Below are positions 25,235 to 34,429 of a stretch of DNA of 43,156 bases, in pieces. The DNA comes from an uncultured Ruminococcus sp. (GTDB lineage: Bacteria > Bacillota > Clostridia > Oscillospirales > Acutalibacteraceae). A program made the position numbers and the translations under genes. Within the stretch, counting starts at the first letter, position 1. Each line of letters begins with the position of its first letter. The notes below the pieces were generated by a model. The model did not search any database and was not told the origin of the DNA. It was given only the letters and a program-made list of their open reading frames with translations. The DNA is taken from NCBI GenBank assembly GCA_902802105.1, contig CADCKR010000032.1:1-43156 (forward strand). Direction: 5' to 3'.

Positions 25235-25663
25235 TTATGCTCTGAGTATATTAAGCGCCTTATCGTATTTTTCAAGACGGCTCTTTGCGGCTTCGTCAAT
25301 GCAGTGGAGTCTGCTGCGGTCGCTGTTGTGCATGAGATCGGCAAGCTTGACGGCAACAGCGGCGGGATCGCTTTTTATCGCTTCGATATATTCAAAATAT
25401 GGTACAGCGGGGTCGTGGGTGAGCAGCCGCAGAGGTTCAATCACCTCATCCGGAAAACCAAGCTTTTGCAGATCCTCAAAGGTGCAGTCGCTGTCTTCTA
25501 CAACGTCATGCAGGAGCGCAAGCGTTACGGTGAGCTCGTCCTTCATCTGCTCCGCAAGATTGAACGGGTGAAAAACATAGGGCAGGCCTGATTTGTCAAG
25601 CTGGTCTTTGTGCACTGAAAAGCAGAGCTTGAGCGCTTTTTCTGTCATAGGCGTGTATATCAT
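25235..25663 (-). CDS. Small standalone HD-domain hydrolase, RelA/SpoT-HD or MESH1-like
   Basis: This 142-residue protein is essentially one HD domain: His in YVFHPF, the HD pair in LALLHDVVEDSD and Asp in KLADLMHNSDRSR. These match the hydrolase half of Rel/SpoT and the standalone alarmone hydrolases (MESH1/SAH type), so (p)ppGpp or a related nucleotide is a likely substrate (inference). It has no synthetase, TGS or ACT domain. GGAGG lies before the ATG. It sits 78 bp downstream of dnaJ, with the dnaJ terminator between, so expression would be by readthrough or an unseen promoter. Confidence 0.85.
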   Translation of the reverse strand: MIYTPMTEKALKLCFSVHKDQLDKSGLPYVFHPFNLAEQMKDELTVTLALLHDVVEDSDCTFEDLQKLGFPDEVIEPLRLLTHDPAVPYFEYIEAIKSDPAAVAVKLADLMHNSDRSRLHCIDEAAKSRLEKYDKALNILRA

Positions 25664-25679
25664 CGTATTACCTCCGGAT

Positions 25680-25719
25680 AATAAAAAGGTGCGGTAAGCT
25701 TTTGGGATTACTGCACCTT
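25680..25719 (-). terminator. Terminator of dnaJ
   Basis: A 12-bp stem with one G-U pair (25686-25697 with 25708-25719) is followed on the minus strand by TTTTTATTATCC. Confidence 0.85.
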
Positions 25720-25741
25720 GAATTATTATTGGCTTAGAAAA

Positions 25742-26899
25742 TCACTGATTCTTTTCGCGCTTTTTGATCCTGTCAAAGAAGCTGGTGCCCTTGGGATAGT
25801 TTGTGGAACTGCTTGCTTCATCAAATTGTTTGAGAATATCCTTTTGCTTGGACGTAAGAGAACGCGGCACTTCAATGGTAATGCGCACATACTGATCTCC
25901 GCGTCCCTTCATGTTAAGATGCGGCACGCCCTTGTCTTTGAGCTTGAAGATATCGCCCGGCTGAGTACCCGGATGCACCTTGTAGCGGACCTTGCCGTCA
26001 AGCGTGGGAACTTCGATCTCGTGGCCAAGAGCGGCCTGAGAGAAGGTTATCGGGAACTCGCACCATACATCGTCGCCCTTGCGCTCGAAGATGTCGTGCT
26101 TCTTGACGTTAACATAAATATTCAGATCTCCGGCAGGGCCGCCGTTGTAGCCGCTGTGACCGTGACCGCTGATATTGAGCACCTGATCCTGGTTTATGCC
26201 GGCAGGTATCGTTACCGAAACGGTTTTTGAAGTGCGGATGCGTCCTGCGCCTGAGCAGGTCGGGCAGGGCTTTTCGATTATCTTGCCTTTGCCGCGGCAC
26301 TTATCACAGGTCTGTGATGTATGTACCGTACCAAAGGGAGTGCGCTTCTGTACCATTACCTGACCTGTACCGTTACAGTTGGGGCAGGCCTTTAGCTGAG
26401 TGCCCTTTGCTGCACCGGTGCCGCTGCAGTCCTTACAGGTGTCCACGTTCTGATAGGTAACGTCCTTTTTGCAGCCTCTGGCAGCCTCTTCAAAGCTGAT
26501 AGTAACTGATGCCTCAACATCAGAGCCGCGGCGCGGAGCATTCTGGCTTTTGCCTGTTCTGCCGCCGAAGCCGCCGAAAAAGCTGTTAAAGATATCGCCG
26601 AGATCAATATCTGCGCCTGCGCCGCCGAATGGACCGCCGGGACCGCCGTAGCCTGCATTAAAGTTTGGGTCAACGCCTGCAAATCCGAAACGGTCATAAC
26701 GTGCTCGCTTATCCTTGTCGGAAAGCACCTCATAAGCCTCGTTGACTTCCTTGAACTTAGCTTCGGCTTCTTTATTCCCGGGGTTCAGATCAGGATGATA
26801 TTTTTTTGCCTGTGTACGGTAAGCTTTCTTTATTTCATCGTCTGAGGCACCGCGCTGTACGCCGATCACCTCGTAATAGTCTCTTTTATTTTCTGCCAA
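25742..26899 (-). CDS. dnaJ: Chaperone protein DnaJ
   Basis: DnaJ delivers unfolded substrates to DnaK and stimulates its ATPase. The 385-residue protein has a full J domain with HPD ([10 protein letters not shown]), a Gly/Phe-rich region ([18 protein letters not shown]) and four zinc-binding CxxCxGxG repeats ([32 protein letters not shown]), then the substrate-binding C-terminal domains. The start is a TTG at 26899, with GGGGTGA 6 nt upstream. It lies 456 bp downstream of dnaK, behind the dnaK terminator and its own promoter, so it is not simply the last gene of the hrcA operon. Confidence 0.97.
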   Translation of the reverse strand: MAENKRDYYEVIGVQRGASDDEIKKAYRTQAKKYHPDLNPGNKEAEAKFKEVNEAYEVLSDKDKRARYDRFGFAGVDPNFNAGYGGPGGPFGGAGADIDLGDIFNSFFGGFGGRTGKSQNAPRRGSDVEASVTISFEEAARGCKKDVTYQNVDTCKDCSGTGAAKGTQLKACPNCNGTGQVMVQKRTPFGTVHTSQTCDKCRGKGKIIEKPCPTCSGAGRIRTSKTVSVTIPAGINQDQVLNISGHGHSGYNGGPAGDLNIYVNVKKHDIFERKGDDVWCEFPITFSQAALGHEIEVPTLDGKVRYKVHPGTQPGDIFKLKDKGVPHLNMKGRGDQYVRITIEVPRSLTSKQKDILKQFDEASSSTNYPKGTSFFDRIKKREKNQ

Positions 26900-26917
26900 G
26901 TCAAATCACCCCAACTC

Positions 26918-26939
26918 GTCCTCGGGAGCTCCCGAAGAC
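26918..26939 (-). promoter_or_regulatory. Palindrome in the dnaJ leader
   Basis: TCGGGAGCTCCCGA is a perfect 14-bp core, extended on both sides by GTC/GAC with one mismatch. It sits about 20 nt before the TTG start of dnaJ and could be an operator or an RNA hairpin that limits ribosome access. It is not a CIRCE. Confidence 0.5.
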
Positions 26940-27023
26940 TCAACTGTATAATATAATTTTATTCTGATACTTCTGCCGTTTTTGCCGGCAGATATATGGT
27001 GCTTTGCTGCTGCACCCTTTTGT

Positions 27024-27052
27024 CTGCTACTTTATCAGAAAACAGTATGAAG
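27024..27052. repeat. Diverged solo copy of the 29-bp dispersed repeat
   Basis: The stretch beginning GTCTGCT, passing through TTTATCAG and ending CAGTAT resembles the repeats at 7426 and 15506 with several changes. It lies within the dnaJ leader. Confidence 0.4.
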
Positions 27053-27097
27053 TATGTGAATTATGCTGCTGATAATATCACAATTATGCATACATAT

Positions 27098-27126
27098 ATA
27101 ATAATACAAGTCTGACGATTTTTCAA
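27098..27126 (-). promoter_or_regulatory. Candidate promoter of dnaJ
   Basis: On the minus strand TTGAAA (27121-27126) and TATTAT (27098-27103) are 17 nt apart. The leader would be about 190 nt and include the palindrome at 26918. The stretch 27130-27275 shows no further feature beyond GC-rich imperfect repeats. Confidence 0.6.
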
Positions 27127-27275
27127 GTATAAAGTTCAGCAGACCGCGGAAATCCATTATTCGCCGGCAAGTTACACGGGGGAAAATCTTTTCCGGCGGG
27201 AAAAGGGTTCTCAGCCGAGCCCCTTCCTGAAACCGCTGAATTTTCTGTGTCAGCAGGCTGCGCCTATCAGAACAT

Positions 27276-27305
27276 AAAAGGGGAAAGCTCTGTTGAACTT
27301 TCCCC
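27276..27305 (-). terminator. Terminator of dnaK
   Basis: GGGGAAAG (27280-27287) pairs with CTTTCCCC (27298-27305). On the minus strand TTTT follows, about 50 bp after the dnaK stop. Confidence 0.8.
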
Positions 27306-27354
27306 GGAAGCATCGGTCAGAATTCAATCTTAGCTGAGCTTCAATGATTCAGTA

Positions 27355-29178
27355 TCAGTTGTTATTGTCGTCAACATCGGTGTAATCAGCATTGTATACG
27401 CCGTTGTCACCCTCGGGAGCCTGATTCTGAGCTGCTCCCTGTGCAGCAGCATCCTGATAAAGCTTCTCGGAAACTGCATACATATCCTTCTGGAGCTCAT
27501 CCTTGGCGATCTGGATGTCGTCAATATTGTTTCTGGAAAGAGCAGACTTGACATTTGCGATCTTGCTGCGGAGATTATCCTTATCAGAATCGGAGATGTG
27601 CTCGCCGTTCTCGTTGATAAGCTTCTCAACAGCATAAACGAGGTTCTCAGCTTCGTTCTTCTTGTCAACCTCTTCACGGCGCTTCTTGTCTTCGGCAGCA
27701 TAAGCCTCTGCATCGTGGATAGCCTTATCTATGTCATCCTTGCTCATGTTGGTGTTTGAGGTGATGGTGATGTGCTGCTCTCTGCCTGTGCCGAGATCCT
27801 TTGCGGATACGTTAACGATGCCGTTAGCGTCGATATCGAATGTTACCTCGATCTGCGGAACGCCTCTCATTGCAGGAGCGATACCGTCAAGCTTGAACAG
27901 ACCGAGCTGCTTGTTATCTCTTGCGAACTCACGCTCACCCTGAAGAACATTTACTTCAACCTGTGTCTGGTTATCGGCAGCGGTTGAGAAGATCTGGCTC
28001 TTCTTTGTGGGGATGGTGGTATTTCTCTCGATGATCTTTGTCATGATTCCGCCCTGTGTTTCAACACCCAGTGAAAGGGGAGTAACATCAAGGAGAAGCA
28101 GACCCTGAACATCGCCGCCGAGTACGCCTGCCTGGATGGCAGCACCGATAGCAACGCACTCATCGGGGTTGATGCCCTTGAAAGGCTCCTTGCCGATAAG
28201 ACCCTTTACTGCATCCTGAACAGCAGGGATTCTTGAAGAACCGCCGACCATGAGAACCTTGTCTATCTCGCTGATCTTAAGACCCGAGTCTGCAAGAGCC
28301 TGACGTACAGGACCCATTGTCTTTTCTACGAGGTCTGCGGTAAGCTCGTTGAACTTAGCTCTTGTGAGTGTATAGTCAAGGTGCTTAGGACCTGTTGCAT
28401 CTGCTGTGATGAAGGGGATGTTGATCTGAGCTGTGGTGATGCCGGAAAGCTCGATCTTTGCTTTTTCGGCCTCGTCCTTCAGACGCTGCATAGCTGTCTT
28501 GTCGCCGCGAAGGTCAATGCCGTTGTCAGCCTTGAAGCTCTCTACGAGCCAATCCATGATCTTCTGGTCGAAGTCATCGCCGCCGAGACGGTTGTTGCCT
28601 GCTGTAGCAAGAACCTCCTGAACGCCGTCGCCCATCTCTATGATGGAAACATCGAAGGTACCGCCGCCGAGGTCATAGACCATGACCTTCTGGTCGTTCT
28701 CCTTGTCAACGCCGTAGGAGAGAGCAGCTGCTGTAGGCTCGTTGATGATACGCTTTACATCAAGACCTGCGATACGGCCTGCATCCTTTGTAGCCTGACG
28801 CTGTGAGTCTGTGAAGTAAGCCGGAACGGTGATAACTGCCTGTGTAACAGGTTCGCCCAGGTAAGCCTCAGCGTCCTTCTTGAGCTTTGTGAGTATCATT
28901 GCGGAGATCTCCTGAGGAGTGTACTCCTTGGAGTTGATCTTTACTTTATAGGATGTACCCATCTGTCTTTTGATTGATGCGATAGTGTGGTCGGGATTGG
29001 AAACAGCCTGACGCTTTGCTACCTGACCTACAAGTCTTTCACCGTTCTTTGCGAATGCAACAACGGAAGGAGTTGTTCTGGAGCCTTCTGCGTTAGCGAT
29101 AACTACAGGCTCGCCGCCTTCGATAACAGCTACGCATGAGTTTGTTGTACCAAGGTCAATACCGATTGTTTTTGCCAT
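27355..29178 (-). CDS. dnaK: Chaperone protein DnaK (Hsp70)
   Basis: DnaK is the ATP-driven Hsp70. The 607-residue length is typical of Firmicutes. The N-terminus [14 protein letters not shown] is the phosphate-1 motif, followed by [41 protein letters not shown] and [11 protein letters not shown]; the substrate-binding domain contains [14 protein letters not shown], and the C-terminus is an acidic, Asn-rich tail (DVDDNNN). It is third in the hrcA-grpE-dnaK operon. The 94-bp gap after grpE contains a stem CAGACC-ATCC-GGTCTG (29242-29257) that may stabilise the dnaK mRNA. Confidence 0.99.
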   Translation of the reverse strand: MAKTIGIDLGTTNSCVAVIEGGEPVVIANAEGSRTTPSVVAFAKNGERLVGQVAKRQAVSNPDHTIASIKRQMGTSYKVKINSKEYTPQEISAMILTKLKKDAEAYLGEPVTQAVITVPAYFTDSQRQATKDAGRIAGLDVKRIINEPTAAALSYGVDKENDQKVMVYDLGGGTFDVSIIEMGDGVQEVLATAGNNRLGGDDFDQKIMDWLVESFKADNGIDLRGDKTAMQRLKDEAEKAKIELSGITTAQINIPFITADATGPKHLDYTLTRAKFNELTADLVEKTMGPVRQALADSGLKISEIDKVLMVGGSSRIPAVQDAVKGLIGKEPFKGINPDECVAIGAAIQAGVLGGDVQGLLLLDVTPLSLGVETQGGIMTKIIERNTTIPTKKSQIFSTAADNQTQVEVNVLQGEREFARDNKQLGLFKLDGIAPAMRGVPQIEVTFDIDANGIVNVSAKDLGTGREQHITITSNTNMSKDDIDKAIHDAEAYAAEDKKRREEVDKKNEAENLVYAVEKLINENGEHISDSDKDNLRSKIANVKSALSRNNIDDIQIAKDELQKDMYAVSEKLYQDAAAQGAAQNQAPEGDNGVYNADYTDVDDNNN

Positions 29179-29272
29179 AAAAAATTACCTCCGATAATAA
29201 TTTGGATTTTATTTTGTTTATTCAGGAAAACATTGATTTATCAGACCATCCGGTCTGTGATGCTCTTTTGTA

Positions 29273-29845
29273 TTACTGACCGTTTGAGATCTGCACCATT
29301 GCGTGGCGGATAATGCGTTCGCCGATCATAAAGCCCTTCTGATATACAGATGCGATATGATCTTCTTCGATCTCAGGGTCATCAACTCTTGAAATGGCGT
29401 TGTGGTAATCAGGATCAAACTTCTCGCCGCGCTCGCCAAAGGACTTTACTCTGAGCTTTTCGAGTGCCGAGTCCAGCTTTTTCTGGATCAGCTCAAGCCC
29501 CTTTCTGAATTCATCGGGCATATTCTGTCCGGCATCGAGAGCTAGTGCAAAATTATCCACTACGGGCAGGAAAGCTTCAACAGCAGTTGCCACTGCGTTG
29601 TCGTATGTGGCAAGCTTTTCTTTTTCTGTGCGCTTGCGGAAATTGTCATACTCGGCTGCCATTCTAAGGAACTGATCCTTCTGGGTCTCATATTCCTTTT
29701 TGAGAGCCTCAAATTCCTCTGCGGACACCATGTCAACAAGCTCTACTTCGGTCTGTTCCTCGTCCTGAGCTTTTTCTTCGGGTTCATCGACCACGGATGT
29801 TGTTTCTGTATATTCGTCATCGCTGACTTTCTTCTTCTTTCCCAT
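29273..29845 (-). CDS. grpE: Nucleotide exchange factor GrpE
   Basis: GrpE releases ADP from DnaK. The 190-residue protein has an acidic, disordered N-terminus, a long coiled-coil (about residues 45-100, with AAEYDNFRKRTEKEK), and the C-terminal beta domain with the GLELIQKKL...VKSFGERGEKFDPDYHNAI pattern and the closing IGERIIRHAMVQIS. It lies between hrcA and dnaK. The 87-bp gap after hrcA contains a hairpin CTGTGC-N6-GCACAG (29892-29909). Confidence 0.97.
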   Translation of the reverse strand: MGKKKKVSDDEYTETTSVVDEPEEKAQDEEQTEVELVDMVSAEEFEALKKEYETQKDQFLRMAAEYDNFRKRTEKEKLATYDNAVATAVEAFLPVVDNFALALDAGQNMPDEFRKGLELIQKKLDSALEKLRVKSFGERGEKFDPDYHNAISRVDDPEIEEDHIASVYQKGFMIGERIIRHAMVQISNGQ

Positions 29846-29932
29846 CGTGATCTCTCCTTTCGCTGTGTTTTGTCTTTAATATGCTGTACAGCTGTGCGGT
29901 TTTGCACAGACTGAAACGGACATTCTGTCTGA

Positions 29933-30961
29933 TCATATATCAAGCAGTTCGGAGAGTGATTCTCCTACGATATCGGCTGCGCTTATAAGTATTGAAACTA
30001 CTCTCGGATAGTTCATCCTCAGCGGGCCTATAAGTGCAAGCGAGCCTGTGCACTGCGGTGCAGCGGTGTAATTTGCTGCGATAACGCTCAGGTTCTTTAG
30101 TGCAGGATGACTGAGCTCACTGCCGATGAGTGCGCCTGATCTTGCTTCCGCTGCCGAAATCAGCTTGTTGAGCTCTCTCGGCTGTTTGAGCAGCTCCATT
30201 ACCTTTTTTCCGTTTTCGGGGCTTAGCTCCGGCATTGAAAAAAGGTTTTCATGACCCCTTATTGCCGTTCCGTCGGCTGAGGCTTCTTTTGCAGCTTCGC
30301 TGACGGCAAGAAGCACGCTCGGCATTATCATCGACATATCCCCGAAGGATACGGCCGTTGACTGTATGAAGGCGGGTGTAACTGCTGTTACAGGCATACC
30401 GCCCAGTCTTTCGTTGATAGCCTTGTCGAACATTTCAAGCAGGGAAGGGGTTATGGAGTATTCACACCTGAAAAGCTTAGGCTTGACAGAACCAAGTGAG
30501 GTTATCAGCACTGCCATTGCAGTGTAGCTCCCCGTGTGTACAAATCTTACGTGACGGATAGTTGCGTTCTCGCCCGGAGGTGAGGTCGCGACCGCCGCAC
30601 AGCCGGTTATCCTTGAAAGGATGTCCGCTGCTGTTTCAAGCAGCTTTTCGGGAGTGTCGGCACAGGTGTCAAGCTTATCCTTGATAGCTGTCAGCTCCTT
30701 TTTTTGCAGAGGCTGCGGCTTCATAAGATCGTCAATATACACACGATAGCCAAGCTCTGTAGGTACTCTGCCCGAGGATGTATGGAGCTGTTCAAGAAGT
30801 CCCAGTCCTGCAAGCTCTGCCATATCGTTTCTTACGGTTGCTGACGAAACATTGAAATCAAGCACATCACAGATAGCTTTTGAGCCTATCGGGTCGCCTG
30901 TTTTTATATATGCCTCAACAACCGCTTCAAGAATTTTCATTTTTCTTTCAGTCGGTTCCAT
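29933..30961 (-). CDS. hrcA: Heat-inducible transcription repressor HrcA
   Basis: HrcA binds CIRCE and represses the class I heat-shock genes. The 342-residue protein has an N-terminal winged helix (ILEAVVEAYIKTGDPIGSKAI...SSATVRNDMAELAGLGLLEQLHTSSGRVPT), typical of the family, and a C-terminal GAF-like dimerisation domain. A GTG at 30970 would overlap the ribosome binding site GAGGTG, while ATG 30961 has GAGG 8 nt upstream, so the latter is used. A perfect CIRCE in its own promoter indicates autoregulation. Confidence 0.98.
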   Translation of the reverse strand: MEPTERKMKILEAVVEAYIKTGDPIGSKAICDVLDFNVSSATVRNDMAELAGLGLLEQLHTSSGRVPTELGYRVYIDDLMKPQPLQKKELTAIKDKLDTCADTPEKLLETAADILSRITGCAAVATSPPGENATIRHVRFVHTGSYTAMAVLITSLGSVKPKLFRCEYSITPSLLEMFDKAINERLGGMPVTAVTPAFIQSTAVSFGDMSMIMPSVLLAVSEAAKEASADGTAIRGHENLFSMPELSPENGKKVMELLKQPRELNKLISAAEARSGALIGSELSHPALKNLSVIAANYTAAPQCTGSLALIGPLRMNYPRVVSILISAADIVGESLSELLDI

Positions 30962-30977
30962 ATCAGCCACCTCTTTG

Positions 30978-31004
30978 TTAGCACTCTTACAGGTCGAGTG
31001 CTAA
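30978..31004. promoter_or_regulatory. CIRCE operator
   Basis: TTAGCACTC (30978-30986), nine bases, GAGTGCTAA (30996-31004): a perfect match to the HrcA operator, covering the predicted transcription start of the hrcA operon. Confidence 0.98.
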
Positions 31005-31013
31005 TCTATTAAT

Positions 31014-31042
31014 AATTTACCATTATCTTATCCGATTGTCAA
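31014..31042 (-). promoter_or_regulatory. Sigma-A promoter of hrcA-grpE-dnaK
   Basis: On the minus strand TTGACA (31037-31042) and TAAATT (31014-31019) are 17 nt apart, directly upstream of the CIRCE. Confidence 0.8.
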
Positions 31043-31186
31043 TACCTTTATACCGTGTTTTTGAAAAATATTTGCGGATTTTCTCAGATTTTTTTATGTG
31101 TCATGTCGGTGAGAACCGCTTTTATACAGTATTACGGGCTATTCCGGAAGAATTTGACTTTTTTAGCAGTCAAATGGAACGTCTGC

Positions 31187-31752
31187 CGCCGGCGGCGCAG
31201 AGCCTGCGCACCCCTGTCCGCTCCGCTCGTTTACACTCGCTTTGTTCTGCTCATTCTTTAGTCATTCCCGTAGAAGCAGGTGCATTCGCGGTGCTTTGCA
31301 AAAACTTCTTTAGCAGACGCTGATTTACTTGCCGCGGCGGTACGGACTGCAGTATGTGTTGAACAAGAAGCGAATCGGCACCGGCGGCTCGCCGGCGCTC
31401 CGGTCGTCGTAGAAGCAGGTGCATTCGCGGTGCTTTGCAAAAAACTTTTTTTAAAGACGCTGATTTACTTGCCGCCCGTAGAAGCAGGTACATTCGCGGT
31501 CTTTTACCAAAACTTCTTTAGCAGACGCTGATTTACTTGCCGCCCGTAGAAGCAGTTACATTCGCGGTCTTTTACCAAAACTCCTTTAGCAGACGCCGAT
31601 TTACTTGCCGCCCGTAGAAGCAGGTGCATTCGCGGTGCTTTGCAAAAACTTTTTTTAAAGACGCTGATTTACTATTCTGTGCGGTACGGACTGCAGTATG
31701 TGTTGAACAAGAAGCGAATCGGCACCGGCGGCTCGCCGGCGCTCCGGTCGTT
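31187..31752. repeat. Composite repeat tract with five ~68-bp tandem units
   Basis: A GC-rich segment (from about 31187, containing GCGCAGAGCCTGCGC and CTCGTTTACACTCGC) leads into units that each begin GTAGAAGCAG at 31270, 31409, 31478, 31546 and 31614. Unit spacing is 68-69 bp, except the first (139 bp), which is enlarged by a ~70-bp module containing GTGTTGAACAAGAAGCG; that module recurs after the last unit at about 31681-31751. A shorter version of the whole composite is at 39243-39475. Frames through it give only repetitive, low-complexity peptides, so I do not call a gene. Confidence 0.85.
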
Positions 31753-31857
31753 CAAGGAAACAAGCACAGAAAAAACGGGCACGTTTGATGCGGTTATTAT
31801 CTGGTAAAGCACCGGTATTGCTGCCGCAGCTGCGATATGCCGGTGAAATGATAATAA

Positions 31858-31889
31858 CAGACTTCCCCGAAAGTTTTCGGGGAAGTCTG
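31858..31889 (-). terminator. Probable original terminator of fabV
   Basis: A near-perfect 15-bp stem (31858-31872 with 31875-31889) beginning CAGACTTCCCC is followed on the minus strand by TTATTATC. It lies ~230 bp past the fabV stop because an inverted-repeat element sits between them. Confidence 0.6.
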
Positions 31890-31920
31890 AAAGCATACGT
31901 GTCCGTTTGAATTATATAAA

Positions 31921-32114
31921 TTACCTGAATCCGTGAAATTCAAATTGCCAAGTAAGGCTGAAAGACTGATAAACACTGCTTTTTCTCCAAAAATTTTGAT
32001 GTTTGAATTTGCACCAAATGGGCAGAAAAACATATATAATAAAATGCCTGAAACACTTGATTTCATGCGAGGTTCAAGCGTTATTTATCAATCGAGTTTC
32101 ACGGATTCAGGTAA
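31921..32114. mobile_element. 194-bp MITE-like element with perfect 18-bp inverted ends
   Basis: TTACCTGAATCCGTGAAA (31921-31938) is matched exactly by its reverse complement at 32097-32114. The interior is AT-rich and codes for nothing recognisable. Similar ATTATA runs flank both ends. Its right end abuts the fabV stop codon. Confidence 0.75.
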
Positions 32115-32115
32115 A

Positions 32116-33285
32116 TTATAATATCTCTCTGTTAGGGTCGGTGTCGGCATCGTAATCAACGCCGTCTATGCCGAAGCCGAAGAGCTTGTAAAAGTCGCTG
32201 AAATAACCGTCAAGGTCTGCATGGGTAGAAAGATTTTCGGTCGAGATCGTGCTCCAGAGCTGATCTACCTCAGACTGTATCTCAGGCTGCATTTCAAGGT
32301 CGTCAAGGCGGATGCGGTTCTGATCGTCTGTTACAACAGCGCCGGTGTCGTTGTATAGCTTTTCATTAAGAAGGCGGTACATCTGCTCTATGCAGCCTTC
32401 GTGTACATTGTGCTCCTTCATTACCTTATAAAGAATTGAAATGTAAAGCGGTACTATCGGGATGGCTGCGCTTGATTGTGTGACAAGAGCCTTGTTTACA
32501 GAAATATATGCCTTTATGCCATCAGCGGTTATTTCCTTGGAGGTTGCAAAAAGGTGATCCTTTGCCTTGCCGATTGAGCCGTCAGCATACATCGGGTGGG
32601 TGATCTCAGGGCCGATGTAGGAGTAAGCGACCGTGACGGCGTTTTCGTCAATAGCATCTGCGGCTTTGAGTGCGTCTATCCATGCTTTCCAGTCCTCGCC
32701 GCCCATTACCTTGATCGTGGCGGTTATTTCCTCGTCAGAAGCAGGTGTGACTGTGATATCGCTTACAACGCGGTTTTTCAGGTCGATAGTCTTGTTTGTA
32801 TATGGTTCGCCGACTGTTTTGAGCACTGATGTATATGTGGAGCCGTCAGGCATTGTGCGGCGGGGTGCGGCAAGACTGTATATCACAAGATCCACCTTGC
32901 CGAGATCCTGCTTGATGAGGGAGATCGTCTGCTGCTTTATATCATCGGAGTAAGCATCGCCGTTGACGGTTTTGGCATAAATACCGTCCTTGCGGGCGAA
33001 TTCCTCAAAGGCGGATGTGTTGTACCATCCGGAGGAGGCTGTTCTTGCGCCTGATGCGGGTTTGTCGAAAATAACCCCCACAGTTGCGGCACCGAAGGAA
33101 TATGCTGCCGTGATGCGTGATGCAAGACCGTAGCCCATAGATGCGCCGATCACGAGAACCTTTTTGGGACCCTGTGCGTGTTTGTGTGCTTTTACATATT
33201 CGATCTGCTCTTTTACGGATGCCTTACAGCCGTCGGGATGGGCGGTCGTGCAAATGAATCCTCTTACTTTTGGCGTGATTATCAT
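32116..33285 (-). CDS. fabV: Enoyl-[ACP]/trans-2-enoyl-CoA reductase, FabV type
   Basis: FabV reduces the trans-2 double bond of enoyl-ACP or enoyl-CoA with NADH, in fatty-acid synthesis or as a fermentative crotonyl-CoA reductase. The 389-residue protein has the family N-terminus MIITPKVRGFICTTAHPDGC, the cofactor site VLVIGASMGYGLASRI, and the Tyr-x8-Lys active site (MYADGSIGKAK), which separates FabV from FabI (Tyr-x6-Lys). ATG 33285 with AAAGGAG 8 nt upstream is chosen over the frame's start 78 bases earlier. It is a single-gene unit with repeat elements on both sides. Confidence 0.96.
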   Translation of the reverse strand: MIITPKVRGFICTTAHPDGCKASVKEQIEYVKAHKHAQGPKKVLVIGASMGYGLASRITAAYSFGAATVGVIFDKPASGARTASSGWYNTSAFEEFARKDGIYAKTVNGDAYSDDIKQQTISLIKQDLGKVDLVIYSLAAPRRTMPDGSTYTSVLKTVGEPYTNKTIDLKNRVVSDITVTPASDEEITATIKVMGGEDWKAWIDALKAADAIDENAVTVAYSYIGPEITHPMYADGSIGKAKDHLFATSKEITADGIKAYISVNKALVTQSSAAIPIVPLYISILYKVMKEHNVHEGCIEQMYRLLNEKLYNDTGAVVTDDQNRIRLDDLEMQPEIQSEVDQLWSTISTENLSTHADLDGYFSDFYKLFGFGIDGVDYDADTDPNREIL

Positions 33286-33321
33286 AAACACAGCTCCTTT
33301 TTGTTTAATAAAATGAGAGTT

Positions 33322-33562
33322 AAGGCAATACCGCAAAAAGATAGTGCCGCAGATGCGCCCCAATTCCGCGCACTACGACCGTCAAAAACGACGTTAGTTG
33401 GTTGGTGTCGCTCCTTCAGATCGTATAGAGATCCCGCGGCATACTGACGTATGTCGAGGGATTTCTGTGCAAGATGACGGAAAAAGTGTACCCCAAGGGC
33501 ACTTCCTTCGGGCGCAGCAGATGTGGTGCTAAGCCTTTAGGCGGTCTTTGCGGTGTTGCCTT
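33322..33562. mobile_element. 241-bp MITE-like element (AAGGCAAYACCGCA ends)
   Basis: The ends (33322-33341 and reverse complement of 33545-33562) are inverted repeats related to those of 15401-15506, in the opposite orientation. The interior is longer and unlike that copy. It fills the gap upstream of fabV. No long frame with a ribosome binding site is present. Confidence 0.75.
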
Positions 33563-33640
33563 GAGTCTGCACCGGACAAGTGATGCAGTCCATACTCTCA
33601 TTTTAACACATTATTATCGTTTTGTAAAACATAATGTCTA

Positions 33641-34399
33641 TTATTTGATCTCGATATGTTCGGCAGCATCATCCGGCGAGACTGTGAATATATGTCCCTG
33701 CCCGTCAGCAGATACATAAAAGCGGCTGAACAGCTCGATGTGATCTGTATATTCAAGCTTGGGAGTATATACATAGCATGGGAGGCCGTCGATCTCAGCA
33801 AGGGTAGGATCTACCTCGAATGTATATGTTGAGATACTGTGCTTGAGCCCAAGGCTGCTTTCCTTTTCCACCAACTGTTTGAGAGCTTCGTTGGGGCTTA
33901 TTGAGGCATCCGGGCAGCGGGTATTCCAGTCCTTGTCCAGGCCGGCGGTGTTCTGATCTACAGCTTCATAGCCGCCCATCCAGTTCTGTGCAAGTACGGC
34001 ATTGCCGCTGCATGAAACAAGGACGTTTGTTCCGAGGAATATCTGTTTGCCGTTGATATCAAGGTATGGATATATAGAATAATACTGCTCGCCCTTGTAG
34101 GTGATAGTACCGAAATAGTATTTTTTATAGTCCTTCATGCTCTGAGCAATGTAGAACGGCTCAATGCCGCAGGTGTCGGCCATTTTGCAGGCCTGCTCAA
34201 AGCTTATGCTGCCGTCAGGTGCGCTTACCTCAGACGAAGCTTTTCTTTCTATAAGCTGATTTTGCAGCGGCTTCTGGGAAGTATCCGAAACATATATCAC
34301 GTTGCTGTCGTCAGGAGCGGTATTGTTTTTCTCTTTTTTTGCGCAGCCGCACAGAGCAAGGGCACAGCACAGCAGAGTGACAAAAATAGCTTTTTTCAT
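33641..34399 (-). CDS. Hypothetical lipoprotein
   Basis: The 252-residue protein has a short signal peptide with lipobox LCGC (Cys19), then a Lys/Asn/Asp-rich linker and a ~190-residue domain with many Tyr and Gly residues (YYFGTITYKGEQYYSIYPYLDINGKQIFLGTN). No known family is recognised. It is the last gene of the run that begins with the HAD hydrolase, 30 bp after rlmA, and has a weak GAGG site. Its end lies ~80 bp from the repeat element at 33562. Confidence 0.8.
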   Translation of the reverse strand: MKKAIFVTLLCCALALCGCAKKEKNNTAPDDSNVIYVSDTSQKPLQNQLIERKASSEVSAPDGSISFEQACKMADTCGIEPFYIAQSMKDYKKYYFGTITYKGEQYYSIYPYLDINGKQIFLGTNVLVSCSGNAVLAQNWMGGYEAVDQNTAGLDKDWNTRCPDASISPNEALKQLVEKESSLGLKHSISTYTFEVDPTLAEIDGLPCYVYTPKLEYTDHIELFSRFYVSADGQGHIFTVSPDDAAEHIEIK

Positions 34400-34429
34400 G
34401 TTTATCCTCGATTCTTTGGAAATTGTATG

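Noticed and set aside
26918-26939. Second CIRCE upstream of dnaJ
   Set aside because: The palindrome there is GC-rich, has no nine-base spacer and lacks the TTAGCACTC core.
31251-31531. Overlapping frames on both strands in the repeat tract
   Set aside because: The peptides are repetitive translations of the 68-bp units, have no ribosome binding sites and change with unit number.
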